This document shows, one piece after another, positions 9,600-19,362 of a DNA stretch of 37,712 bases (position 1 is its first letter; every line of letters starts with the position of its first letter). The stretch spans positions 1 to 37,712 of the forward strand of contig JAIFMT010000021.1 of the NCBI GenBank assembly GCA_020048295.1, written 5' to 3'. The translations under genes were made by a program, and so were the position numbers. This DNA is from Rhodoferax sp. (GTDB lineage: Bacteria > Pseudomonadota > Gammaproteobacteria > Burkholderiales > Burkholderiaceae). Below the pieces are notes generated by a model. It did no database searches and was not told where the DNA came from. It worked only from the letters and a program-made list of their open reading frames with translations.

Positions 9600-10708
9600 T
9601 CAACTCCTGATTCAGTTACTGGCATGGTTAGCTCTGTGGCCGTCAGCGTTTTGAAGGTTTGCGCAAGAACGGCCTTCAAAGCCGGATCTGCAATTGCGAA
9701 TCGCTGCCGAACAATGGGCGCCGCAGATGCAAATTCTTTGGGACAAAGACACAGCAGCAAACAGTGCGCTGCAGCACTGCGCCCACCCGCCTGTTGAACC
9801 CTCTGCACAATACACGCTGCTGGTAAGTCCCTGTGCGCAGGGCGTAAAGTCAGTAGGGCCCGACAAAGTGCTTCTTGACGCGCCGGATCTTCGGTGGCGA
9901 TCAAAACCTCACCAAGTTGCCGTGCTATTGGTTTGGCCGATTCACCAAGGCCACCCAATGCATCCAAGGCAGCACGCCAATGGACTGGCTCGTTGGCCGA
10001 CGCAGCGGTCTGCAGCAACGCGTTCAAAGCAGAACTTCTGGGGTTGATTCTGGCTAGGGCCGCGTAGGCGGCAATCCCGGTTGGTACCAAGGGTGCATTT
10101 GCCAACGATCGCATCAAAAAGTCTTCAACATTTTTCTGTGCCACTGCATCACCTTCAGCGCTGTGCGCCAAAGCTTGCAAGGCCTCGGTGCTCCAGGTTG
10201 TTGGGTCTGCTTGACCGAGGAGCCCAGCAATCACTGCTCTTTGGCTCTTTGCAAAGGGTATGAAACAAAGCAGCGCCACTTTGCGGGCACTCTCATCTGT
10301 AGCCAGCAACATTTCACAAACGGCAGGCCCGGCTGGTGAAGGTAGGCACTTCAAGCGGAACAAGGCATGTGCAGCGGCAATTCGAACTGGCATGGTCTGA
10401 CCGATCGCAACCAGATCCGTCAGCCGCTGCTGGACCAGCGCTGTTGCCGCCTCGGGTGCCAGGCAGCCCAAGGCAGCTGCCGCCATCTGGGCAGCGAGTG
10501 GGTCACCAAGACTCAACTGAGCGGCTTGTGCCAAAGAATCCCGACAAGCATTGACCGGTGCGTTCGGCTGCAAGGCCATCCCTAAGGCCAAGACCCGCAG
10601 TGTCGGGTCCGGAGCCACTAAATGTCGCGCCAGCACATCAGCAGGCCAAAGGGTTATGGCTGGCGCTGCGGACGGCGTTTCGGACGTGGGACTCGCGGCA
10701 GTAGACAT
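9596..10708 (-). CDS. HEAT-like helical repeat protein downstream of vgrG
   Basis: A protein of about 370 residues built almost entirely of Ala/Leu-rich amphipathic helix pairs repeating every 30-40 residues (for example VRIAAAHALFRL, ARKVALLCFIPFA, HWRAALDALGGLGE, ARQEALCRALLTL), which is what HEAT/ARM-type alpha-solenoids look like. No catalytic motif, signal peptide or membrane helix is seen. HEAT-repeat proteins of unknown function are known near T6SS spike genes in other Proteobacteria; such solenoids usually bind proteins. I chose the ATG at 10708; a GTG at 10717 immediately after the vgrG stop is an alternative adding three residues. It follows vgrG by about 9 bp and overlaps the next gene by ATGA. 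An adaptor or chaperone role for loading cargo on VgrG is my inference. Confidence 0.82.
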   Translation of the reverse strand: MSTAASPTSETPSAAPAITLWPADVLARHLVAPDPTLRVLALGMALQPNAPVNACRDSLAQAAQLSLGDPLAAQMAAAALGCLAPEAATALVQQRLTDLVAIGQTMPVRIAAAHALFRLKCLPSPAGPAVCEMLLATDESARKVALLCFIPFAKSQRAVIAGLLGQADPTTWSTEALQALAHSAEGDAVAQKNVEDFLMRSLANAPLVPTGIAAYAALARINPRSSALNALLQTAASANEPVHWRAALDALGGLGESAKPIARQLGEVLIATEDPARQEALCRALLTLRPAHRDLPAACIVQRVQQAGGRSAAAHCLLLCLCPKEFASAAPIVRQRFAIADPALKAVLAQTFKTLTATELTMPVTESGVE

Positions 10709-10717
10709 GCCAATCAC

Positions 10718-13072
10718 TTACAGAATGTTCCCGGCACCGGGTGTATAGGCGGCAGAAACGATACTGGGCGTGACGATCGTGCCGGCAACATTCAGCATGC
10801 CAGCAATGTTGACCACACCGACCAAATTAATAGTGGCGGCCGTCACCGTTACGGCACTTCCGGTAACACTGACTGCCCCAGCACCGGTCACGGATACAGT
10901 TCCACCAGCGGTAATGCTGACGCTGGCACCAGCCGTCAGGCTGCTGGATGCACCGACCGTCGTAGATTGTGTTGTGCCGATTTTGGTTGTGGAAGAAATA
11001 CCGATCGTGGTGTCGCAACTCATTACGATCTTGTTAGTTTGCGATTGCAGAACAGTCGTCTCGTCTGTCCCGTACACCATGGCTTTGCGGGTTTGGACCG
11101 TTTCGGCGTAAACCTGCGGTGTGTTGACGTAATAGCCGCCACCACCAAAATGTGTGATTTTGGCGGACGTAGCCAACACCTCCCTGCCGTCGATGAGAGA
11201 AATACGCCCCCCGCCGACAAAATTCAGTTGTTTGCCCGCAATGCCATTGGTTTCGTCCGACACGACCATGCTGAAATGCTTGCCACCCACATACTCGCGG
11301 TGGTCTCCTTGGGTCTGTACCTTCAGATCACCACCGATGCCTTCAGTCACATGACCGGCGACCAGATTGTTTTGATCGCCTATCACATTGACTTCTTGAT
11401 TGCCAGTTACTGCGACATCCTGATTGCCTTGTACCTGCAGGGTCTGGTTTTGACCAATGACCTGTTTGTCGTTCTTGACCACAAATCGGCTGTCATGCTG
11501 ACCGATTCGGGTGTCTCTGTCGACACCGACGACCCGTGATTCATTTGCTTCGACAACACTGTCCAGGTTGCGTTGTGCATGAACGTACAACTGCTCCTTA
11601 CCCTTCAGGTCTTCCATCCGGATTTCATTGAAATCAGTCGGGCTGCCGCCCTTGGTCGAACGCGACTTGATGCCGCTGGCAGTCTTGTTCGGTGGCAAGC
11701 CGTAGGGTGGCATCTGGTCAGCGTTATAGACCCGGCCAGTGATCATTGGATAGTCTGGATCGCCGCCGATAAAGTCAACGATAACCTCCTGGCCAATGCG
11801 CGGAATGTGGATAAATCCCCACTTTTCACCGGCCCACGGGTGACTGACGCGAATCCAGCAACTGCTGTTTTCGTCTTTTTTGCCATAGCGGTCCCAAAAA
11901 AACTGCACTTTGACGCGACCATATTTGTCGGTGTAAATCTCATCACCAGCAGGGCCAACGACCACCGCCGTTTGCGGTCCATGGGTGACCGGTTTGCCGG
12001 TAACGGGCTGTGGCCGGTAGGGGATGGCGGTGGGCTGCGAGGTCACCAGAATATTCCAGGTGGCATCGCCATCGCCGCTGCCTGCCGACATGCGGGCGTT
12101 ATCGCGGAAAAAGTAATTGACAGCGACTGCCAGGTATTCACGATTCTGGTCAGCACGTGGGCAACGTTCCAGGGTGAACAGGTAGCCAGGTGCCATGGTG
12201 CGCACCGTGGTGTTTCCCTCGACCCGGTCATGTTCTGACTCCAGTGATTCAAGCCGCACACCAGCATAGTTTTCACCATCGCCAACCTTGATATAACCGC
12301 CTGGCCACATATAGCGCTCCCACGCATCATGGGTATGGCCAAGTGGATTCTTCCGCTTGGTCTTGAGATCCGCACGGGGTTTTTCAAAATCGTAGTCGTC
12401 GCTGATGTATTCACCGGAGTTGACTTCTTCGAGCACCTGCCAACTGTTGAAATGCTCTTCATCGACGACCGCTGCCGCGTCCAGCCCGTAATACTTGATG
12501 GTGGATTTGCCGGGTAAGGGAGAATGGCAACTGGTTTCGTCCACCAACACCAGTGTGTGGTTGCCCTGGGCGTGTTCGAAGTAGAAGTAAATGCCCTCAT
12601 GTTCCATGAGTCGCATGACAAAGTTCAAATCGGTTTCCTGATATTGAACGCAATACTCCCACTCGCGGTAGGTTTTTTTCAATTTTTGTGAGACAGAAAA
12701 ACCGTACTTGCCGAGCACGTCGGAGAGGATGGCAGGCACCTTTTGAAACTGGAAAATCTTGCAATCGCTGCGCCGGCTTGCCAGCCACAGCCAGGGCCGC
12801 AACTTGGCGGTGTAAATCAGGTGCTCGCCTTCACGGCCACCGCTGCCAAAGCGTGTGCAGATGCCGCTGAAGTAGCGCGTTCCCTTGCCACCCTCAGTTT
12901 CGACCTTGAGCGTGACATCCTTACCCAGCATGGCCTTGGCGCTGAGCCCGGATTGCTTGCTGTGGAAGACCACATCAAACTCAAACAGGCAAGACAACGC
13001 CTCGGTTCCCCGCATCTGCCGAAACCATAGCGCTTCGCCCAAAGGGGTGACGACATCAACGATCCGTTCCAT
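10718..13072 (-). CDS. vgrG: T6SS spike protein VgrG (TssI)
   Basis: VgrG trimers form the spike at the tip of the Hcp tube and carry effectors out of the cell. The 784-residue protein has the gp27-like N-terminal region (IVDVVTPLGEALWFRQMRG at the start), the gp5 OB-fold region (YTDKYGRVKVQFFWDRYGK, then SCWIRVSHPWAGEKWGFIHI and PRIGQEVIVDFIGGDPDYP), and the conserved YNADQMPPYGLP linker. The last quarter is Gln/Asn- then Val/Thr/Gly-rich repeats (for example SVSITAGGTVSVTGAGAVSV) that form the triple beta-helix needle, ending PGAGNIL. No enzymatic extension is visible, so cargo is probably bound non-covalently. An AAGGA site precedes the ATG; clpV lies 16 bp upstream. Confidence 0.96.
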   Translation of the reverse strand: MERIVDVVTPLGEALWFRQMRGTEALSCLFEFDVVFHSKQSGLSAKAMLGKDVTLKVETEGGKGTRYFSGICTRFGSGGREGEHLIYTAKLRPWLWLASRRSDCKIFQFQKVPAILSDVLGKYGFSVSQKLKKTYREWEYCVQYQETDLNFVMRLMEHEGIYFYFEHAQGNHTLVLVDETSCHSPLPGKSTIKYYGLDAAAVVDEEHFNSWQVLEEVNSGEYISDDYDFEKPRADLKTKRKNPLGHTHDAWERYMWPGGYIKVGDGENYAGVRLESLESEHDRVEGNTTVRTMAPGYLFTLERCPRADQNREYLAVAVNYFFRDNARMSAGSGDGDATWNILVTSQPTAIPYRPQPVTGKPVTHGPQTAVVVGPAGDEIYTDKYGRVKVQFFWDRYGKKDENSSCWIRVSHPWAGEKWGFIHIPRIGQEVIVDFIGGDPDYPMITGRVYNADQMPPYGLPPNKTASGIKSRSTKGGSPTDFNEIRMEDLKGKEQLYVHAQRNLDSVVEANESRVVGVDRDTRIGQHDSRFVVKNDKQVIGQNQTLQVQGNQDVAVTGNQEVNVIGDQNNLVAGHVTEGIGGDLKVQTQGDHREYVGGKHFSMVVSDETNGIAGKQLNFVGGGRISLIDGREVLATSAKITHFGGGGYYVNTPQVYAETVQTRKAMVYGTDETTVLQSQTNKIVMSCDTTIGISSTTKIGTTQSTTVGASSSLTAGASVSITAGGTVSVTGAGAVSVTGSAVTVTAATINLVGVVNIAGMLNVAGTIVTPSIVSAAYTPGAGNIL

Positions 13073-13088
13073 GCTGATCAGTCCTTAC

Positions 13089-15767
13089 TCAATCAAAGTT
13101 ATAGCGGAAGTCTCCATCCTGCACATCCATCGCGACATTGCCAAGCGTCTTGCCCTCGATCGTCCGCTTCAAATACTCTTCTGACAAGCGCGGCAGGATC
13201 GTATTGGTCAGAATGGCATCAATCATGCGGCCGCCACTTTCCACTTCGGTGCAGCGAGAGGCAATCAGCTTGACCACCTCGTCTGAATAACTGAACTGTG
13301 CCTTGTGATTTTCGGCAATGCGCTTTTTGATGCGGTTAAGTTGCAGGCGGATGATGTTGCCCAGCATTTCATCGCTGAGCGGGTAGTAGGGAATGACCTG
13401 CAAGCGGCCCAGCAAGGCAGCGGGAAACACCTTGAGCAAGGGTTCGCGCAGTGCCTTGGCAATGTCGTCTGGCTCGGGCATCAATTCGGGGTCACGCGTC
13501 ATGTTCATAACCAAGTCACTGCCAACGTTACTGGTCAGGATGATCACGGTGTTCTTGAAGTCAATCAAACGGCCTTCGCCGTCTTCCATGGTGCCTTTGT
13601 CAAACACCTGGAAGAAGATTTCATGCACGTCGGGGTGGGCCTTTTCGACCTCATCGAGCAACACCACGCTATAGGGTTTGCGCCGTACGGCTTCAGTCAG
13701 CACACCACCTTCACCATAACCCACATAGCCGGGGGGCGCACCTTTGAGGGTGGACACCGTATGGGCTTCCTGGAATTCGCTCATGTTGATGGTGATCATG
13801 TTTTGCTCACCCCCGTAAAGTGCTTCCGCCAAGGTCAATGCGGTTTCGGTCTTGCCCACGCCAGACGGGCCCACCAGCATGAACACGCCAATGGGCTTGT
13901 TGGGATTGTCGAGCCGAGCGCGGCTGGTCTGGATGCGCTTGGCGATCAGTTCCAGGCCATGACGTTGACCGATCACGCGCTGGTTCAGCGTGTCAGCGAC
14001 GTGCAGGATGGCCTCCACTTCATTCTTGACCATGCGACCCACAGGAATACCGGTCCAGTCAGCCACCACCGAGGCCACGGCTTGCGCATCAACCGCTGGC
14101 AGGATCAGCGGGGTCTCTCCTTGCATTGCAGACAATTTGCCCTGCAATGCGTTGAGCTCGCCCAGCGTGGCAGCACGCGCTTCATCCCCCAGCGGCACGG
14201 CCGTATCGACCTTGCCGTCACCGCTAACGCGCAGTTGGCCGCGCAGGTCCAGCACTTTGGCCACCATGTCTTTCTCTTCTTTCCAGCGGGCATCCAGGAT
14301 GGCGAGCAGCTCGGTGGCCTGAGCATGCTTTTCTTTGGCCTCCAGCAACCGGTTACCGATCTGGATCCCAACGGCGGCTTCGCGCTCAATGATGCCAAGT
14401 TCAACCTCGAGCATTTCAATGCGACGTTGCACGTTCTCAACTTCAGGTGGGGTCGCGTGCTGGCTGACCGCCACGCGTGCGCAGCTGGTGTCGAGCAGAC
14501 TGACGGCTTTGTCAGGCAACTGGCGCGCCGGAATGTAGCGGTGCGACAAGTTGACTGCAGCGGTGATGGCCTCATCGAGCAGCAGCACCTTATGGTGCTT
14601 TTCCAGCACGGTGGCAACACCGCGCAGCATGGCCACGGCCTTGGCCTCATCGGGCTCTGGCACTTGCACGACCTGAAAACGGCGGGTCAATGCCGGGTCT
14701 TTTTCTATGTATTTTTTGTATTCCGCCCAGGTGGTGGCACCGATGGTGCGCAGGGTGCCACGCGCCAGCGCTGGCTTGAGCAAATTGGCGGCATCACCAG
14801 TGCCGGCTTGGCCACCGGCACCGACCAGCGTGTGTACTTCATCAATGAACAAGATGACCGGCTTCGGGCTGGCCTGCACCTCGTCGATGACCTGGCGCAG
14901 CCGCTGCTCAAATTCACCCTTCATGCTGGCTCCGGCCTGCAGCAAACCGATGTCAAGCGCCAGCAGCGAAACGTCCTGCAACTGCGGTGGTACATCGCCC
15001 TTGGCCAGGCGCAGCGCAAAGCCCTCGACCACAGCGGTTTTGCCGACACCTGCTTCACCGGTGAGCATGGGGTTGTTTTGCCGACGCCGCATCAGGATAT
15101 CGACGATCTGGCGGATTTCCTCGTCGCGACCGGTGACCGGATCGAGTTCACCCTTGCGGGCTTTTTCGGTCAGGTCAACGGCGTATTTTTTCAAGGCCTC
15201 CTGCTTGCCCATCTGGGCTGGTGCCATGGCACCGCTGGCTTCGCCTGGTTCACCACCAAGTCCCGAGCCATCACTGGCAGCAAGTGTCTCCTCGGGTGAG
15301 CCTTTGACGATGTCACCGAGTTTTTCTGTCAACGCATCAATCCCCAGTTTCTCAAACTCCTTGGAGATGCCATACAGGATATTGCGCAGGCCGGTGGTTT
15401 TGACCAAGCCCACCAAGATGTAGGCGCTGCGAACCTGTGAGTCGCCATACTTCAGGGTGCCATAGACCCAGGCGCGCTCAACGGCGTTTTCAATGTGTTC
15501 CGAGAGGTCGGAAATGGCTGTTGCGCCACGCGGCAATTTGTCGAGCGCCCGGGTCAGGTCTGCCGCGAGTTTGGAGGCATCGATGTCGAAATGACGAATG
15601 ATGCGGTGCAAGTCGCTGTCGTTGGAGCTCAGGATCTGGTGCAGCCAGTGCACCAGTTCGACATAGGGGTTACCGCGCAGTTTGCAAAAAACCGTGGCCC
15701 CTTCAATGGATTTGTAGAGCAGCGGGTTGAGTTTGCCAAACAGGGCTGTACGACTTATTTCAGACAT
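13089..15767 (-). CDS. clpV: T6SS sheath-disassembly ATPase ClpV (TssH)
   Basis: ClpV is the AAA+ unfoldase that takes apart contracted TssB/TssC sheath for reuse. The 892-residue protein shows the N domain (1-160), first AAA module with Walker A GEAGVGKT (237-244) and Walker B LFIDEVHTL, a middle coiled-coil region (about 440-540), and a second AAA module with GPSGVGKT (near 615) and VVLLDEVEKAHPD. Both nucleotide sites look intact. It is distinguished from ClpB by its divergent N domain and by context. The ATG has a AGGAG site and follows tssG by 13 bp; vgrG follows 16 bp downstream. A long open frame exists on the opposite strand but is a coding shadow. Confidence 0.97.
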   Translation of the reverse strand: MSEISRTALFGKLNPLLYKSIEGATVFCKLRGNPYVELVHWLHQILSSNDSDLHRIIRHFDIDASKLAADLTRALDKLPRGATAISDLSEHIENAVERAWVYGTLKYGDSQVRSAYILVGLVKTTGLRNILYGISKEFEKLGIDALTEKLGDIVKGSPEETLAASDGSGLGGEPGEASGAMAPAQMGKQEALKKYAVDLTEKARKGELDPVTGRDEEIRQIVDILMRRRQNNPMLTGEAGVGKTAVVEGFALRLAKGDVPPQLQDVSLLALDIGLLQAGASMKGEFEQRLRQVIDEVQASPKPVILFIDEVHTLVGAGGQAGTGDAANLLKPALARGTLRTIGATTWAEYKKYIEKDPALTRRFQVVQVPEPDEAKAVAMLRGVATVLEKHHKVLLLDEAITAAVNLSHRYIPARQLPDKAVSLLDTSCARVAVSQHATPPEVENVQRRIEMLEVELGIIEREAAVGIQIGNRLLEAKEKHAQATELLAILDARWKEEKDMVAKVLDLRGQLRVSGDGKVDTAVPLGDEARAATLGELNALQGKLSAMQGETPLILPAVDAQAVASVVADWTGIPVGRMVKNEVEAILHVADTLNQRVIGQRHGLELIAKRIQTSRARLDNPNKPIGVFMLVGPSGVGKTETALTLAEALYGGEQNMITINMSEFQEAHTVSTLKGAPPGYVGYGEGGVLTEAVRRKPYSVVLLDEVEKAHPDVHEIFFQVFDKGTMEDGEGRLIDFKNTVIILTSNVGSDLVMNMTRDPELMPEPDDIAKALREPLLKVFPAALLGRLQVIPYYPLSDEMLGNIIRLQLNRIKKRIAENHKAQFSYSDEVVKLIASRCTEVESGGRMIDAILTNTILPRLSEEYLKRTIEGKTLGNVAMDVQDGDFRYNFD

Positions 15768-15780
15768 GATCTCTCCTAAG

Positions 15781-16911
15781 TTATTGAACGGTTTGGGGTT
15801 GTTGAGCGATAGTTAGCCGCTCCATGTTTAGCAAGACATCGTCCGCATCACGGCGGCGCTTGTGTGCAGGCATGCCAAGCCAGCTGGTCCAGCCCAGTCG
15901 GCCATAAACCCCCAGCCTAGCAGCAGGAACTTCTTCTTTGACAAGGATCAGGCGCGCATCCCAAGCCAGTTCGACTCCCAAATAATTGCGTACCCAATCC
16001 CGCACTTGTGGGAAACGGTCACCGCCTGGCAAAAAGCGCTCGAACTCGGTGAATCGCATGGCACCGAGCAGCAAGCGGAATTTGTGTTGAACATCTGGCA
16101 CGCGTACGCCGGCAATGGCTCCCTGCCCCAGTCGCGACGATGCCAAGCCCAGTTCGATCCGGTGCGCGCAGCCTTTACCCGCCAGTGTCACTGAGAGTAA
16201 ACGGGTCTGATCTTCGACCGCTAGCTTTAACCATTGCATGCAGTATTCTTGTAGAGCCACTGGAATGCGCAACAGAGCTGCCAGCGGGCGTACCAGCCCC
16301 TCAACATTGCGGGTTTGTCGGCCGAGGTGTCCTGCGTGATGCAGTTTCAGGTGGTCTGGTACGGCATCGCGGTTTTTGAGCGAAGTTTGCCCAAGTCCAA
16401 TGAGACTGGAAGCGTATCTGCCAAAGCCATCGCGGTCAGGATGATCAAGGCTGTTGACAGCTTGGCAATCAGCCCAGGCACGGTAAAACAACAAAATCAT
16501 GCGATGCTGAAAGATGTCGCAAAACCTGGCCAGTGTCTGATCTTTGTTGTGCAGAAGGCGCTCCTGCACATACTCTGTCAGGTGTTGGGGCATCGCGCCA
16601 TTGGGCCCGAACATGCCAAAATTGTTGATGGATAGTCGGCCCAATCCGTAGGCAGCGACACCAGGTTTGTACTCATGCAATGATGCTGGCGCAAACGCCA
16701 GCGACGCATGCTGCGTCAGGCGCAACGGCTCTTCGCGCGGCCGCAGCGCACGCCCCAAAGGGATAGCACCTGGCACCGCAGCATCGATTTGCCGCATGGC
16801 ATGGTAAAAATCAAACCGCGTCGCATCGATCGCCAGTTTGCTGAAAAATGGCTGCAATTGAACCAATGAATCGACGACCGCCTGCGCAGGCGATTTTTCA
16901 ACGCGATTCAT
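15781..16911 (-). CDS. tssG: T6SS baseplate protein TssG (ImpH/VasB)
   Basis: TssG forms the wedge of the baseplate with two TssF copies. I chose the ATG at 16911 (376 aa, MNRVEKSPAQ), which overlaps the tssF stop as ATGA; the longer in-frame start upstream would overlap tssF by 37 bp and is unlikely. Family features: FFSKLAIDATRFDFYHAMRQI near residue 28, RFDFYxAMR-type motif, YGLGRLSINNFGMFGPNGAMPQHLTEYV region, and IVGVRVPDVQHKFRL-like central segment (written here as GVRVPDVQHKFRLLLG), then FLPGGDRFPQVRDWVRNYLG. The length is normal for the family (about 330-380). Gene order tssE-tssF-tssG-clpV is the standard one. Confidence 0.95.
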   Translation of the reverse strand: MNRVEKSPAQAVVDSLVQLQPFFSKLAIDATRFDFYHAMRQIDAAVPGAIPLGRALRPREEPLRLTQHASLAFAPASLHEYKPGVAAYGLGRLSINNFGMFGPNGAMPQHLTEYVQERLLHNKDQTLARFCDIFQHRMILLFYRAWADCQAVNSLDHPDRDGFGRYASSLIGLGQTSLKNRDAVPDHLKLHHAGHLGRQTRNVEGLVRPLAALLRIPVALQEYCMQWLKLAVEDQTRLLSVTLAGKGCAHRIELGLASSRLGQGAIAGVRVPDVQHKFRLLLGAMRFTEFERFLPGGDRFPQVRDWVRNYLGVELAWDARLILVKEEVPAARLGVYGRLGWTSWLGMPAHKRRRDADDVLLNMERLTIAQQPQTVQ

Positions 16912-18782
16912 ACAGTGGGTCTCCGCCCGATGCGAGGTTGCCAAGTGGCAATCAACCCGCGCTGTGAACTTCGCATGACAAACTCAGTGAACGCGTTCAG
17001 TCCGACATGCCTTGCAAAAAACTGCTCCAAAACAGCACCCATTAGCCAAGGGCTTACACCTGCCAAAGGAATTTCATCGAGCATCAGTTCAAGCTGCACA
17101 CCACGGCCAAACACGATCGGACCTCGACCCGGAACACGTCGGTTGACGCTTCTGACGGCCAGCTTTTGTATCGCACTGATTTGCGCATCGGTACCCACCG
17201 CACCCAGGCGGGCGTAAAGACCAAGCAGTTCACGCAATGCACTGGCACCCTGCTCAACACTGGTATCCGTCAGTGTCAAATAATTGAGGCTCAAATGTGA
17301 GATCAGTCGCCAGGTGATTTCGCGTTCGGCCAGCGCCGGGGTGGGACGCGTTGGGCCGGCTACAAATCGAATTTCATCGACAGGAGCCGAGGTTAACAGC
17401 GTCAGATCTGAGCCCGAATTGCCCATGGGTGTCAGCAAGGACAAATCGCGATTGGTGCACAACGCCTCGACGGTGATCTGGCGAAGATCGGAGCTATAGG
17501 GCAATTCCTGAGTGTCCACCAGCGAAATAAAGCATTCACTGCCAATGTAGCCAGTGCGAGGGCCATTGCGCCGGGCTTTCTCGGACAACAAACGCTGCTC
17601 CCGTCGCACCGAAAAATAGGCGCTAGCACCCCGGCGATCAATATCAGCGGCAGCATAAAACGGCTGAAAAGAGATTTCTCGATCAGAATCGCTTTGATAG
17701 CCGGTAACACGGGCGATACTATGAATTTCAAAATCAAGAGGTCGCCCACGGTCGATCACAGCATGATGCTCGAACCTGTTGGTTCCAACTGGAATTCGAT
17801 CGGAGCTGCGAGTAAAGAGGTTGACGACAGGCGTGCAGTGCAACAAAAAGTTGTTGGCATCCGTCACCGGCTCCAGTCCAACGTTGGCAGACTTCAGCAG
17901 CACCACCACCTCGAACCGGTTTCCTGATAAGCGCGGTAAGGCACGCTGCAAGCCGTTGAGTGAAAGAAAACGCAAACGCTCAGGGAAGGCAAAATACTCA
18001 TGGAGCAGCCTGTACCCTTCAAAGCCGCTGGAGACTGACGGCAGGATAGCCTGGTCGGCCGCAAACCCTTCACAAGCCACGGCATCTGCTGTGTAGGGGA
18101 TCAGTTCACGAATAGGTAACCCCCCTGCATGCACGACCATTCCCAAACATTGAGTATGAATCAGCTCCTGCAGTTTGGTTGCCACTTCCGGTGGACCCGC
18201 AAGAAACAGCGGCAATGCGTCGAGCTTGAGGCTGGAGACTTCAAGCTGCCCAGTCGTCTCAAAAGTCAAGCGAAGCGCGCCCCTGACAGGTGCGCCCCAC
18301 CGATAGCCAGCAATCGGCAAGTCGGGCGGTGCTGCAGTCAGTCGGGCTTCAACCAACCGGATCGGCCACAAGGTCAGGTCATGCGCGGTTCGGAACTCGC
18401 AGGCAGTCTGTTCGTTGACTGGCAAGCGCGCACGCAGGCGCGCATGACGCGGCAATTTGTAGCCATCAGGTGAACCACCTTGCGACTTGGAGGGCTCCAG
18501 CCGGATCACACCCATCGCCGGTGTGGGTGCCAAATAGCCTGGATAGACGAGGTCCAGCAGGCGTTGTGAAAATCGGGGAAACTCCGCATCCATTTTGAGT
18601 TGAACGCGCGCCGACATAAAGGCAAAGGCTTCCAGCAATCGCTCGACATACGGGTCGGCAACCTCAATGCCACGCATGCCCAAACGGGCAGCCACCTTTG
18701 GAAATTGCTCTGAAAACTCAGCACCCTGTTCGCGTACATACGCCAACTCGCGGTTGTAATAATCCAGCATGCGTGGGTCCAT
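16908..18782 (-). CDS. tssF: T6SS baseplate protein TssF (ImpG/VasA)
   Basis: TssF is the main baseplate wedge protein, comparable to phage gp6. The 624-residue product begins with the family signature MLDYYNRELAYVREQG and continues with FPKVAARLGM, DPYVERLLEAFAFMSARVQ and FSQRLLDLVYPGYLAPTPAM, all hallmarks of TssF. The C-terminal part includes RGVQLELMLDE and ends in the ARHVGLNAFTEFVMRSSQRG segment. The start is 1 bp after the tssE stop and the stop overlaps the tssG start as ATGA, so tssE, tssF and tssG are translationally coupled. No anomaly. Confidence 0.96.
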   Translation of the reverse strand: MDPRMLDYYNRELAYVREQGAEFSEQFPKVAARLGMRGIEVADPYVERLLEAFAFMSARVQLKMDAEFPRFSQRLLDLVYPGYLAPTPAMGVIRLEPSKSQGGSPDGYKLPRHARLRARLPVNEQTACEFRTAHDLTLWPIRLVEARLTAAPPDLPIAGYRWGAPVRGALRLTFETTGQLEVSSLKLDALPLFLAGPPEVATKLQELIHTQCLGMVVHAGGLPIRELIPYTADAVACEGFAADQAILPSVSSGFEGYRLLHEYFAFPERLRFLSLNGLQRALPRLSGNRFEVVVLLKSANVGLEPVTDANNFLLHCTPVVNLFTRSSDRIPVGTNRFEHHAVIDRGRPLDFEIHSIARVTGYQSDSDREISFQPFYAAADIDRRGASAYFSVRREQRLLSEKARRNGPRTGYIGSECFISLVDTQELPYSSDLRQITVEALCTNRDLSLLTPMGNSGSDLTLLTSAPVDEIRFVAGPTRPTPALAEREITWRLISHLSLNYLTLTDTSVEQGASALRELLGLYARLGAVGTDAQISAIQKLAVRSVNRRVPGRGPIVFGRGVQLELMLDEIPLAGVSPWLMGAVLEQFFARHVGLNAFTEFVMRSSQRGLIATWQPRIGRRPTV

Positions 18783-18783
18783 G

Positions 18784-19314
18784 TCAGCCCCCGCCGCTTG
18801 CCAACTGATCAGTCAGCTTCATTTGACCGGTTTCAAGATCGAGTTCAGAACGAATCAACAACTCGACCGGATACGGCATGGACCACAATTCTCCGCGCAA
18901 TTCAAACTGCAATAGGTTGTGGTGCCCCATTGAATCAGCTGGAATAGAAGCCTTGACACTCAAAGTGGCAGGCAAAATTCTGGGCTCGAACGCAACAATG
19001 GCATCAAAAATTTGCCTCTCAAGGTCACGCCAATCAACGCCAGAAAAATTTTTCCCCGACAGCACAGGAATTCCATAATTTACGACTGAACGTCGCACCT
19101 CAGGGTAAAGGTCAAGCTGACCACTGGTATTGTGAGCAGTGGTGTTCAAAAGCCAAACCAGATCCCGCAAGACTGTTTTTTTCAAACGCCCTTTGGAAAC
19201 CACCGAGTTTTGCAGCGTCTCAGACCGCTGGTCAGGGTCATCGTCTGTCAGGCGGTCTAGCAGGGCTGGCTGGAGCCGATCTCCCTCAACCCGGATGTTT
19301 GACTGATCGTCCAT
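18784..19314 (-). CDS. tssE: T6SS baseplate protein TssE (gp25-like)
   Basis: TssE is the gp25/lysozyme-fold-like baseplate protein that nucleates sheath assembly. The 176-residue sequence has LQPALLDRLTDDDP near residue 14, a central VLRDLVWLLNTT, and the typical PEVRRSVVNYGIPVLSGK segment near residue 92, followed by ERQIFDAIVAFEPRILPATL, which holds the conserved gp25 EP(R) motif. It is slightly longer than the usual 130-160 residues because of the C-terminal tail. It lies 48 bp after tagJ and 1 bp before tssF. The ribosome-binding site is weak, but no other start fits better. Confidence 0.94.
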   Translation of the reverse strand: MDDQSNIRVEGDRLQPALLDRLTDDDPDQRSETLQNSVVSKGRLKKTVLRDLVWLLNTTAHNTSGQLDLYPEVRRSVVNYGIPVLSGKNFSGVDWRDLERQIFDAIVAFEPRILPATLSVKASIPADSMGHHNLLQFELRGELWSMPYPVELLIRSELDLETGQMKLTDQLASGGG

Positions 19315-19362
19315 GTGACAAGCGCGAAAGGTGCAATGGGCTCATCAGCACGTAACCCGCGC

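Noticed and set aside
13305..15299. 664-codon open frame on the plus strand
   Set aside because: It lies wholly antisense to the intact clpV gene, has no recognisable domain and is a high-GC codon-phase shadow.
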